Source: JAQIBY01 sp964615585
GTDB lineage: Bacteria; Bacteroidota; Bacteroidia; Bacteroidales; ML635J-15
NCBI GenBank assembly: GCA_964615585.1
Contig: CAZTNS010000001.1
Coordinates: 1 to 64,000, forward strand
Length of the DNA stretch: 64,000 bases
Direction of reading: 5' to 3'
The notes beneath the pieces were generated by a model. The model ran no database searches and had not been told where the DNA came from. It worked only from the letters and a program-made list of their open reading frames with translations. Below are positions 8,938 to 17,871 of this stretch, piece by piece. Both the position numbers and the translations under genes were made by a program. Within the stretch, counting starts at the first letter, position 1, and the number at the start of each line of letters is the position of its first letter.

Positions 8938-10632
8938 ATGAATACTGTTAATCAAAGTACCTTGAAAGATTCAGTTGCCATGCGTTGGCTTGCTCTGTTA
9001 CTTGTTAGTGGTTTGATGCTTGCTACTTACTGGTTTCAGGATTTTTTTTCAGGGTTAAAAGGCATGATGGAAACCCAAATGGGGTTTACCAGTGAAGAGT
9101 TTGGCCGGCTTATCGGCTTAACCACCATTGCCAATATGTTTGGTATGATCATCGTTGGTGGAATGATCCTTGATAAATGGGGTGTGAGAATTGCCGGACT
9201 GGCATTTGGCGGACTGGCTGTGCTTGGTGGTGCCATTACTGCACTGGCTTCTGCCGGGTTTTTTGGTGAGGAACACAGTACCCAGCTTACCTTTATGATC
9301 ATCGGACGTATTTTATTTGGTTCCGGATTGGAGGTTGTTTGTGTGGTTGCTACCACCACCATGGTAAAATGGTTTAAAGGCTACGAGCTGGCCCTGGCCA
9401 TGGCCATCAATATGGGTTTCGGACGACTGGGATCTGCCATGGGTATAGCGCTGTCACCTGATATCTCAGGAACGGTTTCTCCCGCTGTTACCTTTGCAGC
9501 AGCCCTGCTTGGTGTGGCTTTTATCATGTTTGTGATTTACGTATTCTTCGATGTTAAACTCGACAGGCAAATGAAAGCCAAAAAAGCGGCTAAAGCTGCA
9601 GAAACCGGTGAAACGGAAGAGGAAGAAGAGTTTAAATTTTCCGACTTATTTAAACTGATTAAAAACCCATCTTTTATTTACATTGCATTGCTTTGTGTGT
9701 CTTTTTATGCTGCTGTATTTCCTTTTATTCAGTATGCACCGGACCTGCTGATCAATAAATTTAATTTTACGGCTGTATTGCCGGAAGGAGGTTTCCAGAT
9801 CAATGGCAGCACTTCTTTTGGAACCGCGGTTATTTATATCGGACTCTTTGTTTATGCATTGTTGTTTTCCATTGTTCCCTCAAGGATGAAGACAATGAAT
9901 AAAAGAATATTGTCGCTGGTGCTTATTGTCGGTACTTTTGCATTGTTTGCTTACCTTCTGAGGGATACGTTTGCCATTTGGTTTAAAAATGGTTCAAAAA
10001 CCGCCAGCCTGATCCCATTGGGAACCATCATTTTTACCCCGATATTTGGAAATTATGTGGATCGCAAAGGTAAAGCCGCTTCCCTGATGATTCTTGGATC
10101 GTTACTTCTGATCTTTGCTCATGTGGCATTATCGCTTTTCCAGAGTGAAACATTGGCTTATTTAGGCCTGGTGTCTTTGGGTATTGCTTTTTCTCTGGTG
10201 CCGGCCGCCATGTGGCCTTCCGTTGCCAAAATTGTGCCACAAAGACGGCTGGGAACAGCGTATTCTACCATGTTTACCATTCAGAACTGGGGCCTTGGGG
10301 CTTTCTTTTGGGGAATCGGAGCATTGCTGCAAGCTGTTAACCCCAAGGTTGTTGCTGAAAGACAGGCTTTGAACGCCAAACTTGAAGGACTCGGGATGTC
10401 TCAGTCAGAAATATCACAGGAAATCGTAAAAATGAAGGACCCACTGATAACATCTGAATTTGGTGAATATACCCAGCAATACATATATGATTATACAATA
10501 CCCATTTTCATCCTGGTAATTTGTGGTATTATCTCCATTTTTCTGGCCTACAAGCTCAGGCAGGCTGACCGCCGTCAGGGTTACGGACTGGAGTTGCCTT
10601 CAGGAGCAAAAGCCGAAGGAACGGTTGATTAA
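8938..10632 (+). CDS. Major facilitator superfamily (MFS) transporter
   Basis: The 564-residue integral membrane protein has about 12 hydrophobic helices in two bundles. An acidic, charged cytoplasmic loop (KAAKAAETGETEEEEEF) lies in the middle, as expected for an MFS central loop. The first bundle carries GGMILDKWGVR, matching the family's G-x3-D-R/K-x-G loop 2-3 signature. The second has an equivalent GNYVDRKGK. The substrate cannot be read from sequence; related Bacteroidota proteins are annotated only as MFS transporters. It is transcribed alone, with a promoter upstream and a terminator at 10656. Confidence 0.88.
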   Translation: MNTVNQSTLKDSVAMRWLALLLVSGLMLATYWFQDFFSGLKGMMETQMGFTSEEFGRLIGLTTIANMFGMIIVGGMILDKWGVRIAGLAFGGLAVLGGAITALASAGFFGEEHSTQLTFMIIGRILFGSGLEVVCVVATTTMVKWFKGYELALAMAINMGFGRLGSAMGIALSPDISGTVSPAVTFAAALLGVAFIMFVIYVFFDVKLDRQMKAKKAAKAAETGETEEEEEFKFSDLFKLIKNPSFIYIALLCVSFYAAVFPFIQYAPDLLINKFNFTAVLPEGGFQINGSTSFGTAVIYIGLFVYALLFSIVPSRMKTMNKRILSLVLIVGTFALFAYLLRDTFAIWFKNGSKTASLIPLGTIIFTPIFGNYVDRKGKAASLMILGSLLLIFAHVALSLFQSETLAYLGLVSLGIAFSLVPAAMWPSVAKIVPQRRLGTAYSTMFTIQNWGLGAFFWGIGALLQAVNPKVVAERQALNAKLEGLGMSQSEISQEIVKMKDPLITSEFGEYTQQYIYDYTIPIFILVICGIISIFLAYKLRQADRRQGYGLELPSGAKAEGTVD

Positions 10633-10655
10633 AATAAATTAAGTAAATAAATTTT

Positions 10656-10691
10656 ACAGGCTGCATTTGCTGAAAATGTGGCCTGTTTTTT
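10656..10691 (+). terminator. Rho-independent terminator after the MFS gene
   Basis: ACAGGC (10656-10661) pairs with GCCTGT (10681-10686), followed by six T. It lies 24 nt after the MFS stop. Confidence 0.65.
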
Positions 10692-10692
10692 G

Positions 10693-10700
10693 TAATTTTG
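10693..10700 (+). promoter_or_regulatory. -7 box for the TraB/GumN gene
   Basis: TAATTTTG is a perfect TAnnTTTG match 27 nt before the chosen ATG. No TTG is at the best spacing; the nearest is 23 nt upstream. It directly follows the MFS terminator. Confidence 0.4.
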
Positions 10701-10726
10701 TGCGAAATAACCAAATCTTTATGTTT

Positions 10727-11599
10727 ATGAAACGACAGATTTTATTGTTAATTTCTCTTATTGCCTTTGTTTTTTCAGGGGTTTCTCAACAAGATGCGTT
10801 GTTGTGGAAAGTCTCCGGAAAAAAACTCGATGAGCCTTCCTATTTATATGGAACCATACACATTCAGGCAAAGGAAGTGTTTGCTTTTGATCCACTTGTT
10901 TATGACAAAATCAAATCATGTGATGCACTGGCCGTAGAATTGATCATGGATGAAATTGACCCGGAAACAACAAAAGCCCTCATGTTGATGGAAGAAGGCA
11001 GCATTGCAGATTACCTTAGCGATGAAGAATATCATTTGCTGGATTCTGTGATGAAGGCAAAAACAGGGCAACCATTGGTGTTGTTTGAAAAAATGAAACC
11101 CTTCTTTTTGTCTTCACAGATAATGCAAACCATGATGCCGAAAGAAATGCCCCTGGCATTGGATATGCATTTGATTGACACCGCCAGGAAAATGGACAAA
11201 AATATACTGGCCCTGGAAACCCTGGCCGGTCAGATCGGAGCCATTGATAAAATGACTGAGGAAGAGCAGGTTGACATGCTGATGGATGGGCTTGCCGATG
11301 AAGATAATTCCATGGAAAAACAGTTTAACAGGTTGGTGGATGCTTATGTTGCGCAAGACCTTGACAGCCTCCAGGTTTTAATGCAGGATACAGCCTTGCC
11401 GGAGTCGTTTGGCAAGGAACTTATCGTAAAAAGAAACAAAGGCATGGCCAAAACCATTCACAAGATCATGAAAAAGCAAACGGTTTTTGCTGCTTTTGGC
11501 GCTGCGCATCTGGTGGATGAAAATGGGGTTATTGAATTGTTGAGAAAAAAAGGATACACGGTGGAAAAAGTGCCTTTTGATTTTGATGTTCAGGAATAA
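10727..11599 (+). CDS. TraB/GumN family protein
   Basis: The 290-residue protein has an N-terminal signal peptide (MKRQILLLISLIAFVFSG). The TraB/GumN-type domain begins LLWKVSGK...PSYLYGTIH, with a C-terminal GAAHLVDENGVIELLRKKGY; the GTxH and GAxH motifs are the family's conserved histidine sites. The family is related to Tiki-type metalloproteases, but its bacterial members have no agreed function. The start at 10727 is chosen because the upstream ATG/TTG codons add a non-signal stretch that overlaps the -7 box. It is probably periplasmic or exported, and stands alone. Confidence 0.85.
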   Translation: MKRQILLLISLIAFVFSGVSQQDALLWKVSGKKLDEPSYLYGTIHIQAKEVFAFDPLVYDKIKSCDALAVELIMDEIDPETTKALMLMEEGSIADYLSDEEYHLLDSVMKAKTGQPLVLFEKMKPFFLSSQIMQTMMPKEMPLALDMHLIDTARKMDKNILALETLAGQIGAIDKMTEEEQVDMLMDGLADEDNSMEKQFNRLVDAYVAQDLDSLQVLMQDTALPESFGKELIVKRNKGMAKTIHKIMKKQTVFAAFGAAHLVDENGVIELLRKKGYTVEKVPFDFDVQE

Positions 11600-11698
11600 A
11601 TTATTGGTTCTACTGCCAATTTAATGGTTTATGATTAGTCGTTTGTTTATCTAATCTTTTTGTGTGTAATGACCGATAGGTTACAAGCATTAAGTTGG

Positions 11699-11766
11699 AA
11701 GACCGAAGACCGGAGTCGGAGGAAGTATTCATAACTCCTGACTACCGACTCCCGGCTCCCGACTTC
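11699..11766. repeat. Imperfect inverted repeat, GAAGACCGGAGTCGG type
   Basis: A 5' arm GAAGACCGAAGACCGGAGTCGG faces an imperfect complement ending CGGCTCCCGACTTC. Sequence of this kind is a common dispersed intergenic hairpin in Bacteroidota. It lies in the 245-bp convergent gap between the GumN and Mn-exporter genes, where no other feature is visible. Confidence 0.45.
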
Positions 11767-11844
11767 ATTATACATAGCTTCTGCTGCCAATAGCGTTTTG
11801 CCAATTAAGGAGCGTGTAAGTTTGTATTTTTAGCAAATCCTGAC

Positions 11845-12882
11845 TTATACCCCCAACAGCAAAGAAACCGATCCGATGATCAGCGCAAAAATCACATTTG
11901 CAATTTTTACAGAGATGAAAGACCGTTGTGATTCTGCCAGCAGAGGCAACATGCCATGACCATCCTGTACAATTGAACTTGCCAGCAAAATACTGAAAGG
12001 AATGCTTCCCTGTGCAAACAATGTGACAAATACCAAATGAGGCCCTGATTCAGGGATGACACCCACAGCAATGGCAATCAGCAATACTATGTACATGTTA
12101 TCGGTAAGCCAGGAATATACATCCACATAATGCATCAGGATACCCAACACCAGCAAAGTCCCAAACGTCCACAGGAAAATCCGCAACATGTGCTTTTTTA
12201 CGATGTGGTCCCACAGGTGTTTTGTCAGGAAATGTTCAGGTACACTGATGACAATAAACATGGTGAATAAGGTAACAACTGCCAGTGTAACTTTTATCCA
12301 CAGTTTGGCCTCCGTAGCAATAAAACCTGTCACTACGGCTGTCAAAAGAGCAAGAATCATGATCACTAAACCAATCCTGTAAATTGAAGGGCGCCTTATT
12401 TGTGGTAAAAATAAACCTTTTTGAAAACAATTACAGGAATCTTGGGTATGCAAGGGAAATTCACGGCCTGAGAATGAAGCCAGGGATTTTTTTGGTTTGT
12501 ATAATTTGTCGGTTAAGAAACCTGCCAGGATACCAATGCCAAACAACAACAGTGTAATAACAGCAGCTTTTCCAGGGAACATGGCAAACATCACAAAAGC
12601 TTCATCGCCGCTTGTGGCAATCATGGCAGACACAATGGCTCCGAAAGAAATCAGCCGGTGGGAAAACATGGCCACCACTGTGAAAGCACCCAGGCAACCG
12701 GGTATTGCTCCCAGAAGGGCGGCTATCAGGTATTGATTCCATGCGTTTTTTTTAAGCCCTTTCTTCCACAACCCCTGGGTTTGTACATTGATGTATTCAA
12801 TTACCAGCATCATGACAAAGACAAAGCCTGTTATCATGATGGCATGCTTGAAAATACCGTAAACTTCAATGCCTGAGATCAT
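11845..12882 (-). CDS. Putative manganese / heavy-metal exporter, 10-TM ArsP_2 type
   Basis: The 345-residue membrane protein has about ten hydrophobic helices in two related halves. Conserved glycines and charges sit in membrane segments (ALLGAIPGCLGAF, ATSGDEAFVMF, GVIPESGPH). This matches the 'putative 10TM heavy-metal exporter / putative manganese transporter' family. The paired GxxPGCxG and GxxPxSGPH motifs look like the two halves of a pseudo-symmetric transporter. A cytoplasmic loop with two nearby Cys (CNCF) joins the halves and may bind metal. Substrate assignment rests on family annotation only. I saw no yybP-ykoY-like riboswitch in the 116 bp upstream. Confidence 0.78.
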   Translation of the reverse strand: MISGIEVYGIFKHAIMITGFVFVMMLVIEYINVQTQGLWKKGLKKNAWNQYLIAALLGAIPGCLGAFTVVAMFSHRLISFGAIVSAMIATSGDEAFVMFAMFPGKAAVITLLLFGIGILAGFLTDKLYKPKKSLASFSGREFPLHTQDSCNCFQKGLFLPQIRRPSIYRIGLVIMILALLTAVVTGFIATEAKLWIKVTLAVVTLFTMFIVISVPEHFLTKHLWDHIVKKHMLRIFLWTFGTLLVLGILMHYVDVYSWLTDNMYIVLLIAIAVGVIPESGPHLVFVTLFAQGSIPFSILLASSIVQDGHGMLPLLAESQRSFISVKIANVIFALIIGSVSLLLGV

Positions 12883-12998
12883 CGGTGTGATTTTTTAGAA
12901 GCTTGCTGATTACGATTAGCAAACATCTTAATCATGATAATGTTTACCAGAATGGGTACAAATTTGTTTTTTTTTTGAAATAAAGTCTCACCATTAAA

Positions 12999-13400
12999 TC
13001 AGAATTTAAACCAGGTTTTTTTTTGTTTTTTATAGGGGGTTTTTCGCATTTCGGCTCCAATCAGTTTTTCGTATATCTTATCCCATCCCGGAAAACCGCC
13101 AAAATTTTTGTCATCAATATAAACCTCCGCATTGATCTTTCTTGACATGTATATGTTGAATTCTTCCTTGGGAAATGACATATTTACAGCCCAGAACATG
13201 ATTCCGTTTTCCATGCAAAAATCAATGGCTTCCTGCAGGGGATCGCCGTCCCGGAAAGTCCAGAGTATCAGCTTATGTCCTTGTTCAGATAATGCTTTCA
13301 GTGTTTCGAATGCTCCCGGCAACGGTTTCCCGATGTCGGGATAATTGTGGTCAACAATGGTGCCATCGAAATCAACAGCAATGCGCAGGGAACCTTCCAT
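12999..13400 (-). CDS. HAD-superfamily hydrolase, BT0820-like
   Basis: The 133-residue small HAD protein starts MEGSLRIAVDFDGTIVDH. DFDGT is the nucleophile motif (DxDGT) and LWTFRDG is motif II. A DDKNFGG segment near the end supplies the motif IV acids. There is no cap domain, and the length fits the compact BT0820-type group described in Bacteroides; the natural substrate is unknown. The start is set at 13398-13400. A longer frame would run back through the neighbouring gene and is not credible. It lies 4 nt downstream of the lipocalin-like gene and is probably co-transcribed with it and recF. Confidence 0.82.
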   Translation of the reverse strand: MEGSLRIAVDFDGTIVDHNYPDIGKPLPGAFETLKALSEQGHKLILWTFRDGDPLQEAIDFCMENGIMFWAVNMSFPKEEFNIYMSRKINAEVYIDDKNFGGFPGWDKIYEKLIGAEMRKTPYKKQKKTWFKF

Positions 13401-13404
13401 ATTT

Positions 13405-13827
13405 TTATTCTGTTTTATATAATAATACCCTTGTGTTAGCGGCGTCACCGACCGGTTGCATATCCATTTTTTCGTTGGTAAGGTTGCGTATTTTTGTTTT
13501 GGATACTTCATCGGAATCATCAAATTCAATGGTGATGATGGTCCCGTTTTGATTGATGCTCCATTGGCCTTGTCGTGGTGGTTCTATGGATAATTTTGTG
13601 TAAGAACCGTCTGCACGGAAAATAAATTCGGTTTTTTCTTCAAGTTCTTTGTATTTTTCCCTGAATACCTCTACGTATTCATCTGGTAGCTCAATATCCA
13701 TATACATGGTATCCAGTTTCCAATGGCCTACAAGGTATTTTTCATGTTTTTGTTTCAGATTTGTTTGTGCCAGGCTTGTTATCGCCGGGATCATCATTAT
13801 CAAGAGCGGAATTAAATTTTTTTTCAT
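13405..13827 (-). CDS. Secreted small protein, lipocalin-like, function unknown
   Basis: The 140-residue protein has a clear signal peptide (MKKNLIPLLIMMIPAITSLA). The mature domain contains LVGHWKLDTM, FIFRADGSYTKL and QGQWSINQNGTIITIEF. This order (GxW near the start, then repeated beta strands) resembles the lipocalin-like/DUF4488-type domains common in Bacteroidota. I cannot name a ligand. Its first 86 nt overlap the 3' end of recF in another frame. Both reading frames look real, so the overlap is unusual (see findings). Confidence 0.65.
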   Translation of the reverse strand: MKKNLIPLLIMMIPAITSLAQTNLKQKHEKYLVGHWKLDTMYMDIELPDEYVEVFREKYKELEEKTEFIFRADGSYTKLSIEPPRQGQWSINQNGTIITIEFDDSDEVSKTKIRNLTNEKMDMQPVGDAANTRVLLYKTE

Positions 13828-14938
13828 GGCTGTCATTTTTTATGTTTTCATTAAAATTAATATTAAATATACGTACGTCAAGGTTGATAGGTTTCAACAA
13901 TTCGGGCAATCTTTTTTTGCTGGTGTCGGAAAAAAACACCTGCCCGTACTTATCATCAGACAATAACTGTACCAATTGATTTATTCTGAAATCGTCCAGT
14001 TTATCAAAAATATCGTCAAGCAATAAAACAGGCGGAATACCCATGGTTTGACGGATAAAATCAAATTGAGCCAGTTTCAGAGCAATGATAAATGTTTTTT
14101 GCTGCCCTTGTGATCCGGTTTTTTTTAAGCTGTGTCCGTTTAATTCAAAATGCAAGTCATCCCTGTGTATGCCGGTGGTTGTGTGATGAAAGAGTAAATC
14201 CTTTTTTCTGTTTTCTTCCAGCAATTCAAGGAGTGGTTTGTGATGAAGCGAAGATTTATAAGCGATGTTAACCTGTTCTTGTTTCCCTGAAATGTCAGCG
14301 TAGTATTGATTAAAAATGGGAATCAGCGCATTTACCGCTTCATTGCGTTTTTGATGAATGTATTTGCCGGTAGTGTGCATCCGTTCATCCCATATCAAAA
14401 GGGCATCTTTATCGTAAGGGTTTTCGGCGGTGATTTTTTTTAAAAGGGCGTTTCGCTGCTCAAGTGCCCTGTTGTAGTCTATCAGTTGTTTGAGAAACTG
14501 TTTGTCGTACTGGGAAATCACGCCGTCAATGTATTTGCGCCGCAGATCACTACCCAGGTGTATCATTTCGGTGTCCGATGGTGTAATGAATACCAGTGGT
14601 AGTTCCCCTATATGTTCGGAAAACTTTTCATAGGCTTTGCCATTTCGCTTGATATGTTTCTTTCCCTGCCTTTTTAATCCGCACAACATGGAAGTCTGTT
14701 TGCCTTTAATGATGTATTTTCCTTCGATGACAAATATATCTTCATCATGGCGGATGTTTTGTCTGTCAATGGCATTGAAGTGGCTTTTGGTAAATGATAA
14801 ATAATAAATGGCATCCATCAGGTTGGTCTTCCCTGCACCGTTTTTTCCAAGAAAACAATTGAAACGGGGAGAAAATTCCGTTTCAAACGCTTTGATGTTT
14901 TTATAATTCAGTATGGAAATGTGCTTCAGGTACATCAT
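13742..14938 (-). CDS. recF: DNA replication and repair protein RecF
   Basis: The protein has about 398 residues. The N-terminal MYLKHISILNYKNIKAFE is typical RecF. Walker A is LGKNGAGKT near residue 36, the signature region is TGSQGQQKT, and Walker B is VLLLDDIFDKLDD. RecF is an SMC-like ATPase that works with RecO and RecR to load RecA at gaps. The start is placed at the ATG pair 14933-14938. The last 30 or so residues (after FNINFNEN) are hydrophilic and low-complexity, go beyond the usual RecF end, and overlap the downstream gene. It is divergent from the alcohol dehydrogenase gene. Confidence 0.93.
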   Translation of the reverse strand: MMYLKHISILNYKNIKAFETEFSPRFNCFLGKNGAGKTNLMDAIYYLSFTKSHFNAIDRQNIRHDEDIFVIEGKYIIKGKQTSMLCGLKRQGKKHIKRNGKAYEKFSEHIGELPLVFITPSDTEMIHLGSDLRRKYIDGVISQYDKQFLKQLIDYNRALEQRNALLKKITAENPYDKDALLIWDERMHTTGKYIHQKRNEAVNALIPIFNQYYADISGKQEQVNIAYKSSLHHKPLLELLEENRKKDLLFHHTTTGIHRDDLHFELNGHSLKKTGSQGQQKTFIIALKLAQFDFIRQTMGIPPVLLLDDIFDKLDDFRINQLVQLLSDDKYGQVFFSDTSKKRLPELLKPINLDVRIFNINFNENIKNDSHEKKFNSALDNDDPGDNKPGTNKSETKT

Positions 14939-15035
14939 CGTGTAAAAGTACATAAAATACATGAAAATTTCAATTGTTTTATTAAACTAAAACCTGGGAT
15001 TTTTGTATTATTGACATACATCAAAACCTCAGATT

Positions 15036-16199
15036 ATGGAAAATTTTGTGTTTCACAATCCGGTAAAAATCATTTTCGGAAAAGGCGAAATTGCCGGTCT
15101 TGCCAAAGAAATTCCTGAAAACAAAAAAGTAATGATGTTGTATGGTGGTGGTTCGATAAAAAAGAATTTTGTTTATGATGCTGTAAAAGATGCATTGAAA
15201 AATCGTGATTGGACAGAGTTTGGCGGCATTGAACCCAATCCCAAATATGAGACCCTGATGCAGGCGGTTGAGATCGTGAAATCAGAAAATGTGGATTTTT
15301 TACTTGCAGTGGGTGGGGGATCTGTCATTGACGGGGTTAAATTTGTTGCAGCAGCATCTGTTTATCAGGGCAATGATCCATGGGACATGCTTTCAAAAGG
15401 GGCAAAAGTAAAAAATGCTTTGCCGACGGGTACTGTACTTACACTGCCAGCAACCGGTTCAGAAATGAATTCCACTGCTGTGATAAGCAGAAACAGCACA
15501 AAAGAAAAATTGCCGTTGTCACATCCCCGCTTATACCCGCAATTTTCTGTGCTTGATCCTGAGGTGGTGTATTCATTACCCAAAAAACAAGTTCAAAACG
15601 GGATCGTGGATGCGTTTGTCCATGTCATTGAACAATACCTGACCTATTCTGTCAACGCTGAAGTGCAGGACAGGTGGGCAGAAGGCCTTCTGATGGCCCT
15701 GATGAATACCGGTCCTGAGATTCTTTCGGATCAACAAAATTATGAGCATGCGGCCAACCTGATGTGGGAAGCTAACAATGCCCTTAATGGTATATTACGG
15801 TGTGGCGTGCCGGAAGATTGGTCAACGCACATGATTGGCCATGAAATTACCGCTTTGCATGCTGTTGATCATGCCGAGACGCTGGCCATGGTATTGCCGG
15901 GGGTGATGCAGGAAATGCGTAAAGAGAAGTCTGAGAAATTATTGCAATACGCCGGACGGGTTATGGGTATTCGTGATGATATACCCGAAGGTAAAAGGAT
16001 AGATAAAGTGATAGACAAAACGGAGGATTTTTTTAAAAGTATGGGAATGAAAACCCGGCTTTCAGACCATGATATAGACATGGATACCATTGGTGAGATT
16101 GAAAAACGGTTCATTCGGAGGCCGGGATTTGATGCACTGGGTGAACGTGAAAACCTGTCGCCTTTGCGGGTGAGACAAATTCTTGCAAACAGGTTGTAG
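15036..16199 (+). CDS. Iron-containing alcohol dehydrogenase, YqhD/BDH type
   Basis: The 387-residue group III alcohol dehydrogenase has an N-terminal NAD(P)-binding part with GGGSxxDGVK (VGGGSVIDGVKF). The metal site is formed by D and H of VDAFVHVIEQY and the two histidines of MIGHEITALHAVDHAETLA. Length and motifs fit YqhD / butanol dehydrogenase proteins, which reduce aldehydes with NADPH or NADH. It could serve fermentation or aldehyde detoxification. It lies alone, divergent from recF and convergent with ffh, with 9 bp between the stops. Confidence 0.9.
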   Translation: MENFVFHNPVKIIFGKGEIAGLAKEIPENKKVMMLYGGGSIKKNFVYDAVKDALKNRDWTEFGGIEPNPKYETLMQAVEIVKSENVDFLLAVGGGSVIDGVKFVAAASVYQGNDPWDMLSKGAKVKNALPTGTVLTLPATGSEMNSTAVISRNSTKEKLPLSHPRLYPQFSVLDPEVVYSLPKKQVQNGIVDAFVHVIEQYLTYSVNAEVQDRWAEGLLMALMNTGPEILSDQQNYEHAANLMWEANNALNGILRCGVPEDWSTHMIGHEITALHAVDHAETLAMVLPGVMQEMRKEKSEKLLQYAGRVMGIRDDIPEGKRIDKVIDKTEDFFKSMGMKTRLSDHDIDMDTIGEIEKRFIRRPGFDALGERENLSPLRVRQILANRL

Positions 16200-16208
16200 C
16201 GTAATTAT

Positions 16209-17534
16209 TTATTTGAGGACATTGCCCAGCGACCGTCGTTTATTTTTGTTTCCGGTCATGGCGTTCATCATTTTCTTGGTTTGTTTAAATTGTTTTAGCA
16301 GCCGGTTGATATCCTGAACAGTACTTCCACTTCCTTTTGCAATTCGGGCACGTCTGCTACCGTTGATAAGCTGGGGATTTTTTCGTTCTTCAGGGGTCAT
16401 CGACTGAATGATGGCTTCAATGCCTTTAAACGCATCGTCATCAATATCAAGGTCGCGAATGGCTTTGCCCATTCCCGGAACCATACTCATAAGGTCTTTG
16501 ACATTACCCATTTTTTTGATTTGCTGAATTTGTTTGATAAAATCATCAAAATCAAATTGATTTTTCGCGATCCGCTTCTGTAGTTTGCGTGATTCTTCTT
16601 CATCAAACTGTTCTTGTGCTTTTTCAACCAGTGACACCACATCACCCATGCCCAGAATACGATCCGCCATACGTTTGGGGTGAAATACATCAAGTGCATC
16701 GAGTTTCTCTCCCTGGCTCATATACTTTATGGGCTTATTTACAACAGAGCGGATGGTAAGTGCTGCACCCCCCTTGGTATCACCATCAAGTTTTGTCAAT
16801 ACAACACCGTCATAATTAAGTTTGTCATGAAATTCCTTTGCTGTGTTTACTGCATCCTGACCTGTCATGGAGTCAACCACAAACAAAGTTTCAGATGGAT
16901 TGACAGCTTCTTTAATGGATGCCACTTCGTGCATCATTTTTTCATCAATAGCAAGCCGGCCAGCCGTATCAATGATTACTGTATCCAAACCGTTTTCTTT
17001 GGCATGACGGATTGCATGTTTAGCTATTTTTACCGGTTGGTTATTTTCCTTTTCAGTATAAACAGGCACGTCTATCTGTTCCCCCAGTGTCTGAAGTTGT
17101 TCTATGGCAGCAGGCCTGTAAACATCACCAGCCACAAGCAATGGATGTCTTCCTCGTTTGGTTTTTAATAACCTTGCCAGTTTGCCCGAAAAAGTCGTTT
17201 TACCACTGCCCTGAAGTCCGGCAACCAATACAACAGCCGGTTTTCCGCTGAGATTTATCTCAACAGCTTCACTTCCCATCAGTTCTGCCAGTTCATCATG
17301 AACCACTTTTACCAGCAACTGTCCCGGTTTTACACTGTTAAGGACATTCTGCCCCAATGCTTTTTCTTTAACATTGCTTGTGAAATCTTTGGCAATCTTA
17401 TAGCTCACGTCAGCATTGAGCAAGGCACGCCGAACATCTTTCAGGGTTTCTGCTACATTAACCTCCGTGATTTTACCCTCACCTTTGAGTATTTTAAATG
17501 ACCTTTCTAATCTGTCAGATAGATTTTCAAACAT
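16209..17534 (-). CDS. ffh: Signal recognition particle protein Ffh (SRP54)
   Basis: The 441-residue GTPase has an N-domain four-helix bundle (MFENLSDRLERSFKIL), a G-domain with GLQGSGKTT (G1), DTAGRL (G3) and TKLDGDTKGG (G4/closing loop), and a Met-rich M-domain ending in GNKNKRRSLGNVLK. Ffh binds the signal sequences of nascent membrane and secreted proteins together with 4.5S RNA and docks at FtsY. Full length and all motifs are present. No 4.5S RNA was found nearby. Confidence 0.97.
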   Translation of the reverse strand: MFENLSDRLERSFKILKGEGKITEVNVAETLKDVRRALLNADVSYKIAKDFTSNVKEKALGQNVLNSVKPGQLLVKVVHDELAELMGSEAVEINLSGKPAVVLVAGLQGSGKTTFSGKLARLLKTKRGRHPLLVAGDVYRPAAIEQLQTLGEQIDVPVYTEKENNQPVKIAKHAIRHAKENGLDTVIIDTAGRLAIDEKMMHEVASIKEAVNPSETLFVVDSMTGQDAVNTAKEFHDKLNYDGVVLTKLDGDTKGGAALTIRSVVNKPIKYMSQGEKLDALDVFHPKRMADRILGMGDVVSLVEKAQEQFDEEESRKLQKRIAKNQFDFDDFIKQIQQIKKMGNVKDLMSMVPGMGKAIRDLDIDDDAFKGIEAIIQSMTPEERKNPQLINGSRRARIAKGSGSTVQDINRLLKQFKQTKKMMNAMTGNKNKRRSLGNVLK

Positions 17535-17871
17535 AATTTATCCGTATAAAATTTGATGGCAAAATTAATCAAATAATCGGATGATGCCAAGATTTTTTGG
17601 GTGGATACCTGTTTTTATTATCTCGTACATGAGGGTAAGTCCGGACATTTAATTTATGTTGTAAGCTCAATGGTAAGGTGTTGACTATCTTAATTTAAGA
17701 TATTTTATTTGTGTTTTGGAAAAATTCAAGCATCATAGTAAATATGTTGATTGTAATAATTTAACGTAAAATAAAATCAAAAAAAATATAATATATGCAT
17801 TGATTAAAAAAAAAAAATATATTTTTGAAAAAAATAGTAATTCTGTATTGTAATAAGAAAAACCTTATGTT
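17535..17871. other. 337-bp AT-rich divergent intergenic region
   Basis: This separates ffh (minus) and the outer-membrane barrel gene (plus) and must hold both promoters. It is very AT-rich with A-tracts near 17780-17835. I see no clear TTG/TAnnTTTG pair (only a poor TAATTCTG at 17839), no open frame and no RNA gene. Confidence 0.45.

Noticed and set aside
16209..17871. 4.5S SRP RNA gene near ffh
   Set aside because: The conserved tetraloop/core of the SRP RNA was not found in ffh or its flanks.
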